Shown piece by piece: positions 13,498-21,962 of a stretch of DNA of 27,761 nucleotides. Origin of the DNA: a virus; IMG/VR virus record IMGVR_UViG_3300037071_001299, positions 1 to 27,761 of that record, one strand, 5' to 3'. A model generated the notes under the pieces. The model saw only the letters and a list, made by a program, of their open reading frames with translations, did not search any database and was not told the origin of the DNA. Positions within the stretch are counted from its first letter, which is position 1; each line of letters begins with the position of its first letter. Both the position numbers and the translations under genes were made by a program.

Positions 13498-13712
13498 GCG
13501 AGCCGGTTTGCGCTGTCATGGGCGTGGTTGCGGGGCACCCGTCCGCCTGCGGCGACTGTGACCCGTGCGGCGCTGCGGACAGGGTATCGGAGCCGGTGAA
13601 GCGACTGATCGCCGAGCTTCGCGAGTGGATGGATAAATACGCGGCGGAGGCGACCGACTTTGACGCCTACCGTGCCGCCCCGTGCCCGTGCTGCGGCGAG
13701 GTTACGGGGTGA
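13494..13712 (+). CDS. Small cysteine-rich, possibly zinc-binding protein, 72 aa
   Basis: Cysteines occur in two clusters: CGDCDPC at 19-25 and CPCC at 64-67, with an extra C6 and H15. The spacing is right for a small zinc site joined by the helix VKRLIAELREWMDKYAAEA. No family is recognised. ATGA-coupled to the gene before; a 45-base gap separates it from the next gene. Probably an accessory phage protein. Confidence 0.65.
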   Translation: MSEPVCAVMGVVAGHPSACGDCDPCGAADRVSEPVKRLIAELREWMDKYAAEATDFDAYRAAPCPCCGEVTG

Positions 13713-13757
13713 CCCGAGGCCCCTAACCCGCCGCCACCCCGCAACCGGGAGAGACAG

Positions 13758-14150
13758 ATGAGTGAGCCAACTATCAACCTCAGGAGACTGACTATGCAGA
13801 AGACTTTGGGCCGCATTGCGGCAATCGCTACCGGCGTCCACCTCGCCCTTGCCTGCTGGGTGTTCACCGGATCCACCGTGAACGCCTGGAGCCTGTCCTC
13901 GCTCTTCGGGGGCCGGACCTACAGCACTCCGACGCGGGTGGTCGGGCACACCATGTATTACTACAATCCGGCCACGGCTCGCTGGGTCGGCGCCTACACC
14001 GACGCTCGTCGGCCGGCGCACTTCGGCACTGGGTATCGGACCTACGCCCAGAGCACGTTCTCGCTTCAACGAACGCTCAGCTACAATCAATCCGGCCGTG
14101 ATTTGAACGGAAATCTCGTCTACGGCCAGAACCCGGCCAACCGCCGCTAG
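13758..14150 (+). CDS. Exported protein with signal peptide, last gene of the rightward operon, 130 aa
   Basis: A hydrophobic segment (RIAAIATGVHLALACWVFTG) after a basic N-terminus, with a likely cut near VNA-WS, indicates secretion. The mature part is Tyr/Gly/Asn-rich and beta-like (GHTMYYYNPATARWVGAY, then a GYRTYAQSTFSLQRTLSYNQ stretch). Two starts are supported: ATG 13758 behind GGGAGAG, and ATG 13794 behind AGGAG at 7 bases. The second gives a shorter, more typical signal peptide. It is not recognised. As a secreted early-region product it could alter the host envelope or serve the lysogen. It runs tail to tail into the virion operon with a 4-base overlap. Confidence 0.7.
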   Translation: MSEPTINLRRLTMQKTLGRIAAIATGVHLALACWVFTGSTVNAWSLSSLFGGRTYSTPTRVVGHTMYYYNPATARWVGAYTDARRPAHFGTGYRTYAQSTFSLQRTLSYNQSGRDLNGNLVYGQNPANRR

Positions 14151-17100
14151 TCCTCGTCGTCATCGGCCTTGGGCGGGGCAATCTCCCACCAAGGCCGATC
14201 CTTCCCTTCTGCCCGATAGTCCTCGCCCTTCGGCCCTGTCAGCGTTTCAGCTACGGTCGCGGCGGCTTGAGGCGAAGATCCCCACCAGATTGCAGCAGTC
14301 GACGCCATCCCAGAGATGGGCCCGCCCGGCAGCAGGTTCGCCACGCCAGCCATCAGGCCCGGCTGGAAGATCATCTGGTAGCCAGCACGCACCGCATTGT
14401 TTTCCGCCGTGTTTGTGTTCGGGCTATTGCGCCCGGCCCACGCGGAGATGATGCGCTGGAGGTTGTAGAGGAAGTATGCGGCATATGGGCCAGCGGCGAT
14501 CGAAGTCAGGTCGCGCTCGTATTTGATGCCCGTGAAGAGCTGCACCAGCGGGTCGAACATGCCGGTAAGGCCGGAGCGGGCGAAGGCGCGCTGGAACAGC
14601 CACTTCAGCAGATCGTCTTCATCTTCCTTCTCGCGCCACTTCTCCGGATTGAAGATGGCCTCGCGGATGACGGTGGTAAGGAGTTGGCCGGCGAGTAGCA
14701 CGCCTACGCCCATGGCCGCGTGTCCCGTATGCAGCGCCGCGTTACCGAAGCCATCCGCGTTCTTGATGCGCCGCACATTGCGCACAAGGATGTTGCGGTG
14801 GAAGGCCATGGTGAAGGACATAATGCCGTAGAGCGAAGCAACCATGGGGTGGTTCGCCATGATCGGCCGGTCGCTCTTCATCGGCGACTGAATGACCGTG
14901 TTAATGAGCCGCACTGAGGCCGTCGCCCATAGGTCAGCCGCCGCGTTGTAGAAGCTGCCGTCCGGCGCCAGCATGTCCTCCGGCGTCGGCAGGCCCTTCA
15001 GCCCCTCCAGCCAAGCGAGGAGGTCCGGACGGTCTTCCTTGGCGATGCCCAACTCGTTCAGCTCGGCGTTAGCGAGCGCCTTCCCGCGGCCCTTGCCGGC
15101 ATCAGTCTGGAGGTGCCGCATGATGATGGCGTGCGCGACCGGGATAGAAGATGCCATCTGGAAGTTGGTCAGCGGGGTCAGCAGCGACTTCTGGAAAAAC
15201 TTCGCCATGGTGGCCGACATGCCCTTGGTCATCGCGGCACTGTCGGCGCCGATGCGGTTCGCCATCACAGTCTCTCGCATGGCCGACGTTACCAAGCCAA
15301 TGACGCGGGCCAGCTCGAAGAGGTCTTCCTGCCGGCCGCGGGAGACAAGGGTGCGGATCTGCGAAGCCACGGCGCGGAAGCTGTCCCGCACGTCGCCCGA
15401 GCGAAGGCCGGTCACCACAGGCTCGGAGAGGGAGGCGAAGGTGGCGCGGCCAAGCATGGCGATCGTGCCCCAGAACGTGAGGGCGCTGGATGCCTGCTCG
15501 CCGAAGCGGCTCGGGTGCCTGAAGCGGCCGGTAGCCGAGTTGACCGCGCGCCGCACAAGTCCGACGTCATAGCCCGTGGCGCCAGCCTTGACCGCTGCCT
15601 CAAGCATGTTCTCCAGCTTCTCGCCCTGGGCACCGAAGCGCTTGGCGAATTCAGCCCGCCGGGCCGACGCAAAGGCATAGCCGCTTATCAGCTCCAGCGG
15701 GTCGTTCTCCAGCCAGCGCGTGAGGATCTGGTCGGCTTCCTGGGGGAGGATGCGGCCCTTCAGGAAGCTGCCGGTCGGCCCCATCGTGTCGAAGTCGTTG
15801 CTGTCCCCGACCATCATGGAGGTGTGCCACTTCTCGGCGGAGTAGACAGAGAACCGGTCCTTCAGCACGTTCAGCAGGCGCTCGTGCAGATCCTCGTAAT
15901 CGGCCTCTGCCGCCACGATCTTGTCTCCGATGGTGGTGCTGAGCGGATCCTCCTCCGCCTGCTTCTGGAGGCGCTTCAGTTGGGCGCGGGCGGCGTTCCA
16001 TTCCTGTATCAGCTCCTCGTCGTTCTCGTCGAGGCGCGGCGCGGGGTTCCTCTCTCCCTCTGGTGTAGGCTGGGTGGCGTTGCGCAGGCCCCTGATGACG
16101 GTCTTCATGTCGAGGAGCTGAGTGTCGGGATCCTCGTTCTCAGTCACCTCCCTCTGGAACATGAGCGCGTAGACCTTGGTAGCGTCACGCCGGAAGGCCG
16201 CGGGGTCGGTGTTGATCTCCTCCTTGTTGGGGATGCGCGGCAGGTAGCTGTCAGCGTAGCCGAGCGTGATGCCGGCGTTCTTCAGGTCATACCAGATGCC
16301 CTTGAGGATCTGCCTCAGGTCCGAAGCCAGCGTCCGCATGGCCTGGGTGGTCTGCACGCCCTTCTGCCCGATCAGGAGCGAGCGGAGGGTCTTCGCCTGC
16401 TCGTCCGTCATGCGGTCGTGGCGGAAGCCAGCTTTGGCAAGCGCGCCGTCGACCATGCGGAGCCGGCGCTTCGCCGTCACCTCCATGTCCTGCTGGTAGG
16501 TGCGCTTCGCCAGTCGCCCGGAGCCTGGGTCGCTGCCGATCTGGTCGGCGATGTTGAGGATGGCGCGCGTAGCCCGCGCGTTGCTCTGGGCATAGGCGGC
16601 GGCGTGCATGGATGCCGTCAGGCTATTGAGGTAGTCGGTCCACAGGCCATAGAGCATACTTCCGGCAGTCGAAGCCTTGGCGCGCAGGTTGAAGAAGCGC
16701 TTCCATGCCGCCACCATCTCCCGCAGGGCCGCCTTCTCCGCCGCCGCCGTGAGCGCCATGGTGCCCATCTTCGGCAGGCGGAGCAGTAGCGTCTTGTCGG
16801 AGTAGATGTCGACGTCTTCCGGCTGCACCGCGGCAGGGTCGCGCCCGAAGAGCGACACGCGGGTCATCGCGTTCTGAAGCTCTTCCATCGCTTGACCGAA
16901 CGCCACGGCATCGCCGTCCTTCGGGAATGTCAGCTTCAGCCGCTCGTCGACGTTGCTGTCATAGGCCCATCCGCCCTTGGACAGGAAGCCCTGGGGGAGG
17001 TCGCTGATGGCGCTTACCGTCCGGCCGACCCAGCTCTCGAAGGCCCGGGCGAACATCTCCGCCGGGTCGACGAAGTAGCCCGTGCCGCCGCTATACTGGT

Positions 17101-20100
17101 CGTCATACTCCTTCGACGACTTGAAGTAGCGGTTCAGAAGCTCAGCCGGCGGGCGCTTGCCGGCGCGCAGGTTGAACATGATGCGCTGGGCGTTCTTGGC
17201 ACCTTCGGTCGGCTTTCCGTCCACACCCACCTGGGCCGCCTGCGACTGAAGCTCCAGTATCAGGGCGCTGATCTTGTCCTTTTCGCCATAGAGCGCCTGC
17301 ATGAGGCCGGCGAAGGCTTCCACCACTGATGCCTGCGGGTTGAGCTGGCGCTGCACGCCGGTCGCGTCCATCTGCCGGGATAGCATCCCCTCCCGCTTGG
17401 CAAACTGCACGAGCCAGTTGTCGAGGGCGTGCCCCCACTCGTGCGCGAAGCTGTTGCTCCGGCCTGGGAGGTGGATGGTGCGAGGCTGGCCCGGCCCCCA
17501 GGAGAACATGCCGAGCGCACCCACGCTGCGCACGCTCTGGAGTGAGAGGGTGATCGGCTCGCCATTGATCTCCAGCGCCAGCGCCTTCTCCGGCACTTGC
17601 ATGATATGCGCGAGCATCTGGAGGTTGCGGTAGGCGTCTAGCATCTGGTCGACGGCTTCGACCGGCGTGATGTCGCGCCGCACCTTCTTCACCAGCCGGC
17701 CGACTAGGTTCTTCTTCCGGACCTTGATCGTGGGGAGCTGAACGTTGATGCCGAATTTGTCCTTCAGCATCTTTGCCAGAACGCGGATCTGCTCCTCGAT
17801 CGGCATGTTGTTGGCTTCGCCTGGGTCGATGCCGGCGTCACGGAAAGCGGCGCCGTAGACCGATGCCCGGTTGGTGAAGCTGAAATTCAGGAAGCGCGGG
17901 GAGAGGCGGCCCCTCGGCTTGCGGCCGGTGGTGTCCCCGATGTCCTGTGCCGTGTTAATTTTCGGCGCCGGCTCCGCGTCGGTGTCAGCGGCATCTCGCG
18001 GGCCACCGAACGGCATGGTCGGGTTATCGTAGCCGCGCATCCACTCGCTGAAGTCGGTGATGTGGGTGATGCCCTGGGCGCGCAGATCCTTCGGGCTCGG
18101 TTTGGGCTCGCCTGCCTTGGCCGCCGCTTGGCCCTGCTCAAACATCTCCTTGCTCTTGGCTTGGCGCGCGGCCTTCACTGGCGCCGATGCCTCCGCCCTG
18201 ACTTCTGCCCGCTCGTCGCGCTCCTCGTCGGTCAGCTCTGATGTCGGGGTGCGCTTCGGCTCGTCAAACAGGTCACGCCGGTTCTCCGGATCCCCGAAGA
18301 GGCCGTCGTCGTCCATCGGCTTGCTACCGCCGCGCTTGGCCTCTTGCTGCTTGCGCTCCGCACGCTCCCGGTCGGTAATCTGCTCGGCGCCGGGGATGAC
18401 GAGCTGCTTGCCCTCCGGAGTGAGGTCTACGCGCCCGCCCTCTTCGGTCCCGGTGCGGGCGGGGCGAGGTCCATAAAGTGAGGTCATCCTCTCTTCGGCC
18501 CGCTGCCGATACTGAGCGGCTGTCAGTGCCGGGCCGGAACCCCAATCCGAACCAAGGGCGAATGACACAGATGGGAAGTCCGGCCCTTTGGAGAAGGCAT
18601 CGTCGAACGCCTGCCAGACTACCGGCGCTGGCCGCCTGTCGGGGGTGTAGCTGGCTGGCGCTTGGCCTCCATCATCTCCGCGTTCGCCAGCACCCGGCTC
18701 GCCGCCGTCCTCTGCTGGTTGCTCGTCGATGGGTCGTCCAGTATCTTCCGTGCCCGCTCGCGCACCATCGCCAACATCGTCATTGAGGTCGAAGCCTGGG
18801 ATGTCCCCGAAGGCGTCGATGACGTCGGATCCTGCTTCTGCATTTAGGATGCTCCTTACCATCTCGCGCTCGATTGCCTGCTCAACCGATCCGCCGTGCC
18901 GCTCCAGATGCCCGATAACTGCCTCGCGCTCAGCAGGGTCGAGGTTCAGGCCGAAGGTCGTCACAGTCTCGTCAACCGCCGCCTGCACCACCTGTCGGCG
19001 CTGCTCCCCGGTGCTCATGTCCTGCTCCGGGTCGACGATCGTATCTACCGCGCCAAGGATGGGGGCCGGCCGCGTCTCCTCGTCGCTTACGCGCTGGGCG
19101 GCTTCCCAATCCGCCCGCACTTGGGCCGCCATCTGCTGGTCAGCCATCGGTAGGGTGCGGCCATGGGCCTCGTCGATTATGGCGTCAAGCATGGCCTGAT
19201 GGTCGAAGTAGTAGCCACTCTCCGGAATGATGCCGCGAAGCTCGGGGTGATCGTCGGTGGGGATGGTGTCGAGGCCCCGGCCGCCCTTCTTGAACAAGCC
19301 GGGGTGGGTGTGCGGAGTGATGCCGGCGTTACGCAGCTCTGCGGCATCCGCGCTGGTCGGGTCGATCCGGATGTTCCTCTTGCGCAGGAGGTAGGCCAGC
19401 GGCTTGCGCTGCGGCAGGGGAGGCTCCTTGCCGGCGGCGATAGCTTGCTCCTCCCCTTGCGTCACCTCGATCGAGGGCGGCGGTGGGGCAGTCTCGTCGA
19501 TGGGTGGGACCAGCGCAGGAGTGCGCGCACCTTCGGCCACGGGCGGGGCTGGCGGTAGGACGGGCAGCGCGGGCGGCTCGGGCGGCAGGGAGGGCGGAGC
19601 AGGCGGCGGCGGCGGGCCTGCACGCTCCTCCTCTTCCTGCTGCTGAAGCGCCTGAATGAGCATGTCCCCGATGGAAGCCGGGGTGGCAGGCGGAGCGGGT
19701 GCTGCCGGAATAGCTGGAGGTGCGGGGGTGGCAGGCGGAGGGGTGGCCGCGCGTGCCTGCGGCTTGAGCGCTTCAACCGCGGCCTGTCCAACCTCAGTCG
19801 GGCCCCCAATGGCAAGGCCGCCGATGGCCTCCGCCAGCACGTCGCCCGGGCTGCCACCAGCCAGCGCCTCTCCAGCCGCGCCCATTGCCGGGTCGACGGC
19901 AGTAGCCCCAGCTATCGCCGCCGGCTGCCGCGCGATGCCGCCCCTGCTGGCCCACTTCGCCAGCGCACCAGTGGCGCCGCCGCTTAGCGCATCGAACGCG
20001 CCGATGATGGTCGCAGCCTTGGCAGCATCGGCCACCATGGCTTCCAGTGCGCCCGGATTGGCCGTGAGAAAGGCACCTACCGCTTGCGGGTTAGCAGGAT

Positions 20101-20986
20101 CCACGCCAGCGCTGCGAAGCGCATCCTCGACGCCAGCCGTGACACGGGAGGAATATTCCGTCCCGCCGCTCGTAAGTCCTGCCGCCGCTGCCGCCCCGCC
20201 CGGTCCCGCCGCCGAGCCAAGGACCGCTGCCACCATGGTAGGGAGCGAAACCGGGAGGCTTCGGACGCCGAACGTGCGAGCCACGCCCAGCGGATCTTTA
20301 CCCGTGGCCGAAAACGTCTCGCCCCAAGTCTCCGCACCCATGGCCTCCTTTGCCGCCGGATTGATTGGGATTTGAGCAATCTCGGCATTGCCCTGCAAAA
20401 TATCGGGCATGACTTCATTGACCAGTTTGGCGCCGCGGGCCACCAATTCATCCTTCCGCACGGCCGCCTCGTCCGCGTCGGCCTGGGGCACGTCGAAGCC
20501 TAGCTCTCGCGCCAAGGCAATGCCCTCGGAGATGTCTCCCGCTCGCTGGAGCTGCTTGGCGCCGCCGGCCGCAACCATCCCTTCCGGCACCATGCCGAGC
20601 TGGATCATTCCGGCCTTCCAGTCCCCCTCGAACGTGTCGGCTGTCGGATTGAACGGCGCCCCTACGTCAGTCATCACCGCCGGCCCTTCCGGCTTGCGGC
20701 TGAGGGCGATGGCTGCCTGCATCGGGTCGGCAGGCGGCTGGTAGATCTCCCCGGGGATGGGCGAGACTTCCGGTGCTGGCGCCATCGGCACGCCGGCATA
20801 GGGCGGAATGACGCGCTGGAGCGGATCTGGCTGGGCCGGCGGAGATAGCGCCTGAATGAGCATGTCGCCCAGCTCCGGCGCTTCAGTCATCATCGGCTCG
20901 GGCGGCAGGGAGGTAATGAGGTCGGCGAAGAGCCCCCCGCGACGGGGTGCACTCGCCTGCGGGATCAGATCGTCGAACATGCCCAT
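14147..20986 (-). CDS. Giant polyvalent ejection/internal virion protein with HEWGH zincin motif, 2279 aa
   Basis: Probably carried in the virion and delivered into the cell with the DNA. N-terminus: FDDLIPQ (4-10), FADLITSL (20-27) and GDMLIQAL (40-47). Residues about 240-400 are Gly/Ala-rich hydrophobic helices that could insert in membrane. A proline-rich stretch (about 410-500) repeats GDMLIQAL (440-447). Residues about 1030-1190 resemble the large polyvalent protein domain LPD1 and end in SFAHEWGHALD, with the zinc-type HEWGH at 1182-1186; EMFARAFE at 1310-1317 offers a third ligand. A long helical part follows with YLPRIPNKEE. The C-terminal 300 residues hold further hydrophobic segments (about 2085-2105 and 2165-2185) and an acidic tail. 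The start is TAATG-coupled to the upstream gene. Size and order match the ejection proteins of podoviruses. Protease activity is inferred. Confidence 0.85.
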   Translation of the reverse strand: MGMFDDLIPQASAPRRGGLFADLITSLPPEPMMTEAPELGDMLIQALSPPAQPDPLQRVIPPYAGVPMAPAPEVSPIPGEIYQPPADPMQAAIALSRKPEGPAVMTDVGAPFNPTADTFEGDWKAGMIQLGMVPEGMVAAGGAKQLQRAGDISEGIALARELGFDVPQADADEAAVRKDELVARGAKLVNEVMPDILQGNAEIAQIPINPAAKEAMGAETWGETFSATGKDPLGVARTFGVRSLPVSLPTMVAAVLGSAAGPGGAAAAAGLTSGGTEYSSRVTAGVEDALRSAGVDPANPQAVGAFLTANPGALEAMVADAAKAATIIGAFDALSGGATGALAKWASRGGIARQPAAIAGATAVDPAMGAAGEALAGGSPGDVLAEAIGGLAIGGPTEVGQAAVEALKPQARAATPPPATPAPPAIPAAPAPPATPASIGDMLIQALQQQEEEERAGPPPPPAPPSLPPEPPALPVLPPAPPVAEGARTPALVPPIDETAPPPPSIEVTQGEEQAIAAGKEPPLPQRKPLAYLLRKRNIRIDPTSADAAELRNAGITPHTHPGLFKKGGRGLDTIPTDDHPELRGIIPESGYYFDHQAMLDAIIDEAHGRTLPMADQQMAAQVRADWEAAQRVSDEETRPAPILGAVDTIVDPEQDMSTGEQRRQVVQAAVDETVTTFGLNLDPAEREAVIGHLERHGGSVEQAIEREMVRSILNAEAGSDVIDAFGDIPGFDLNDDVGDGARAGTEDTGRPIDEQPAEDGGEPGAGERGDDGGQAPASYTPDRRPAPVVWQAFDDAFSKGPDFPSVSFALGSDWGSGPALTAAQYRQRAEERMTSLYGPRPARTGTEEGGRVDLTPEGKQLVIPGAEQITDRERAERKQQEAKRGGSKPMDDDGLFGDPENRRDLFDEPKRTPTSELTDEERDERAEVRAEASAPVKAARQAKSKEMFEQGQAAAKAGEPKPSPKDLRAQGITHITDFSEWMRGYDNPTMPFGGPRDAADTDAEPAPKINTAQDIGDTTGRKPRGRLSPRFLNFSFTNRASVYGAAFRDAGIDPGEANNMPIEEQIRVLAKMLKDKFGINVQLPTIKVRKKNLVGRLVKKVRRDITPVEAVDQMLDAYRNLQMLAHIMQVPEKALALEINGEPITLSLQSVRSVGALGMFSWGPGQPRTIHLPGRSNSFAHEWGHALDNWLVQFAKREGMLSRQMDATGVQRQLNPQASVVEAFAGLMQALYGEKDKISALILELQSQAAQVGVDGKPTEGAKNAQRIMFNLRAGKRPPAELLNRYFKSSKEYDDQYSGGTGYFVDPAEMFARAFESWVGRTVSAISDLPQGFLSKGGWAYDSNVDERLKLTFPKDGDAVAFGQAMEELQNAMTRVSLFGRDPAAVQPEDVDIYSDKTLLLRLPKMGTMALTAAAEKAALREMVAAWKRFFNLRAKASTAGSMLYGLWTDYLNSLTASMHAAAYAQSNARATRAILNIADQIGSDPGSGRLAKRTYQQDMEVTAKRRLRMVDGALAKAGFRHDRMTDEQAKTLRSLLIGQKGVQTTQAMRTLASDLRQILKGIWYDLKNAGITLGYADSYLPRIPNKEEINTDPAAFRRDATKVYALMFQREVTENEDPDTQLLDMKTVIRGLRNATQPTPEGERNPAPRLDENDEELIQEWNAARAQLKRLQKQAEEDPLSTTIGDKIVAAEADYEDLHERLLNVLKDRFSVYSAEKWHTSMMVGDSNDFDTMGPTGSFLKGRILPQEADQILTRWLENDPLELISGYAFASARRAEFAKRFGAQGEKLENMLEAAVKAGATGYDVGLVRRAVNSATGRFRHPSRFGEQASSALTFWGTIAMLGRATFASLSEPVVTGLRSGDVRDSFRAVASQIRTLVSRGRQEDLFELARVIGLVTSAMRETVMANRIGADSAAMTKGMSATMAKFFQKSLLTPLTNFQMASSIPVAHAIIMRHLQTDAGKGRGKALANAELNELGIAKEDRPDLLAWLEGLKGLPTPEDMLAPDGSFYNAAADLWATASVRLINTVIQSPMKSDRPIMANHPMVASLYGIMSFTMAFHRNILVRNVRRIKNADGFGNAALHTGHAAMGVGVLLAGQLLTTVIREAIFNPEKWREKEDEDDLLKWLFQRAFARSGLTGMFDPLVQLFTGIKYERDLTSIAAGPYAAYFLYNLQRIISAWAGRNSPNTNTAENNAVRAGYQMIFQPGLMAGVANLLPGGPISGMASTAAIWWGSSPQAAATVAETLTGPKGEDYRAEGKDRPWWEIAPPKADDDED
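14162..14199. terminator. 11-bp perfect inverted repeat at the second convergent junction
   Basis: ATCGGCCTTGG (14162-14172) pairs exactly with CCAAGGCCGAT (14189-14199) across a 16-base loop that can pair further inside. It starts 12 bases after the stop of the plus-strand operon and lies in the last codons of the giant minus-strand gene. On the plus strand a pyrimidine-rich run follows. Position and strength suggest a terminator or barrier; no true T-tract is present. Confidence 0.45.
19647..19666 (-). repeat. 20-bp exact repeat inside the giant gene, copy 2
   Basis: Identical to 20847-20866 and in the same frame; together with adjoining bases both encode GDMLIQAL. It lies in the proline-rich region. 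A companion 19-bp exact repeat (19575-19593 and 20895-20913) encodes SLPPEP near both copies. Confidence 0.8.
20847..20866 (-). repeat. 20-bp exact repeat inside the giant gene, copy 1
   Basis: First copy, at the N-terminus of the giant protein (residues 40-47). See 19647-19666. Confidence 0.8.
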
Positions 20987-21804
20987 TAGGGTTTGAAGTC
21001 CTCTGCCCTGTTCGGGGTCTTGCCGAGCATCCGCATCACCAGCGCCGCAAGCCCTGTATCGTCATACTTCATCCCGACGTTCGGCGCACTAAGCACGAGC
21101 GGCTGGTCATAGGTGGTGGGATGGGTCCAGGGAAACGGGCGCTTGGCCTTGAGCGAAGGGTCGGCCCAACGGTCTTCGACGTCATAGGCTTCCATCTCGC
21201 CCTGGGTGTCGAAGTAGCCCTCAAAAAGCTCGTCCTCTGTCGGCATGGCGAGGAACGGGTCGCGAAGCTTCTGCTCCAGCGTCATGTTCCCCTTCTTCTG
21301 CTTCATCACCTCGCTCAACAGCTTGGCGTCACCCGGATATGTGCCTTGCTCGAAGCCCTCGGCGTTCTGGATGGCGTGCTGATACTCGTGCAGCACCGTC
21401 CGCATGGCCTCTTCACTGGAAGGCATTTCCTCCGCGACCGCCACCTCGTCTTTATCGTAATCGTATGCCCCGGCTACTCCGGGCGGCAGGCTGTTGGTGA
21501 TGCGGAGCGGGTGGGCATCGAGGAAGCCGGGCATGGCCTTCTCCAGCTCTGGGTGCACCAGCTCCCCGTTTTGTAGGCTGGCGCCGCTGTCATCAATCTC
21601 GCGCCGCCATTCCCCGTCCGGCCCGCGCCACCACCCCGTCTGGCCGTAGTTGGTCGGCGCCCCGGCACCAGCCATGTCAAGCGCCTTGGCGATCATCAGC
21701 GCGAGGCCCTTCCCCTCCGCCTCCTCGCCGACCACCATGGCCGTCCGGTTGGGGTCTGGTGCAGGCTTCGGCCCTTGCGGGATAAGGTCGGCGAAGCGGC
21801 TCAT
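20986..21804 (-). CDS. Virion protein with HEYQH zincin-like motif, 272 aa
   Basis: Begins MSRFADLIPQ, nearly the same as the start of the giant protein encoded next. Residues 53-74 (YGQTGWWRGPDGEWRREIDD) match a segment common in large polyvalent phage proteins (LPD23-like, from memory). A metallopeptidase-type motif HEYQH is at 139-143 (VLHEYQHAIQNAEGF), and GEMEAYDVEDR at 202-212 gives the expected downstream glutamate ligand. It looks like a zincin module split from, or exchanged with, the giant protein family. ATG start behind GGGAGGCTTCAGGAT, ATGA-coupled to the small membrane gene. Probably ejected or packaged; substrate unknown. Confidence 0.8.
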   Translation of the reverse strand: MSRFADLIPQGPKPAPDPNRTAMVVGEEAEGKGLALMIAKALDMAGAGAPTNYGQTGWWRGPDGEWRREIDDSGASLQNGELVHPELEKAMPGFLDAHPLRITNSLPPGVAGAYDYDKDEVAVAEEMPSSEEAMRTVLHEYQHAIQNAEGFEQGTYPGDAKLLSEVMKQKKGNMTLEQKLRDPFLAMPTEDELFEGYFDTQGEMEAYDVEDRWADPSLKAKRPFPWTHPTTYDQPLVLSAPNVGMKYDDTGLAALVMRMLGKTPNRAEDFKP

Positions 21805-21962
21805 ATCCTGAAGCCTCCCATCCCGAGATAGGCCACGATAGCCGCCGCGACCATGTAGGCCACCGTGAGCGCCACCGTGAAGCGGGTGATCTTTTTCGCC
21901 AGCGGCCGCTCAGTCCCGTAGCCGTAGCGGGACGGGTATTTCATGTCCGGATGCTTCTTCAC
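21801..21962 (-). CDS. Small single-span membrane protein in the virion operon, 53 aa
   Basis: Fills the gap between the M15 peptidase and HEYQH genes. GTG start overlaps the upstream TGA (GTGA) and its own TGA overlaps the next ATG (ATGA). The product has a basic, tyrosine-rich N-terminus (MKKHPDMKYPSRYGYG), a KK-containing border, then one hydrophobic helix at about 28-50 (FTVALTVAYMVAAAIVAYLG) and a three-residue tail (FRI). It could be a pinholin-like protein, a virion membrane component or a helper of DNA ejection. The coupling on both sides makes it a convincing gene; its role is open. Confidence 0.72.
   Translation of the reverse strand: MKKHPDMKYPSRYGYGTERPLAKKITRFTVALTVAYMVAAAIVAYLGMGGFRI

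Noticed and set aside
13197-14090. 297-codon minus-strand frame over the end of the variable block
   Set aside because: It covers several coupled plus-strand genes with ribosome sites and has no recognisable protein features.
15113-16789. 558-codon open frame on the plus strand inside the giant virion gene
   Set aside because: It is the antisense of a well-supported coding region and has Arg/His/Gly/Leu-rich, low-quality protein sequence typical of GC-rich shadow frames.
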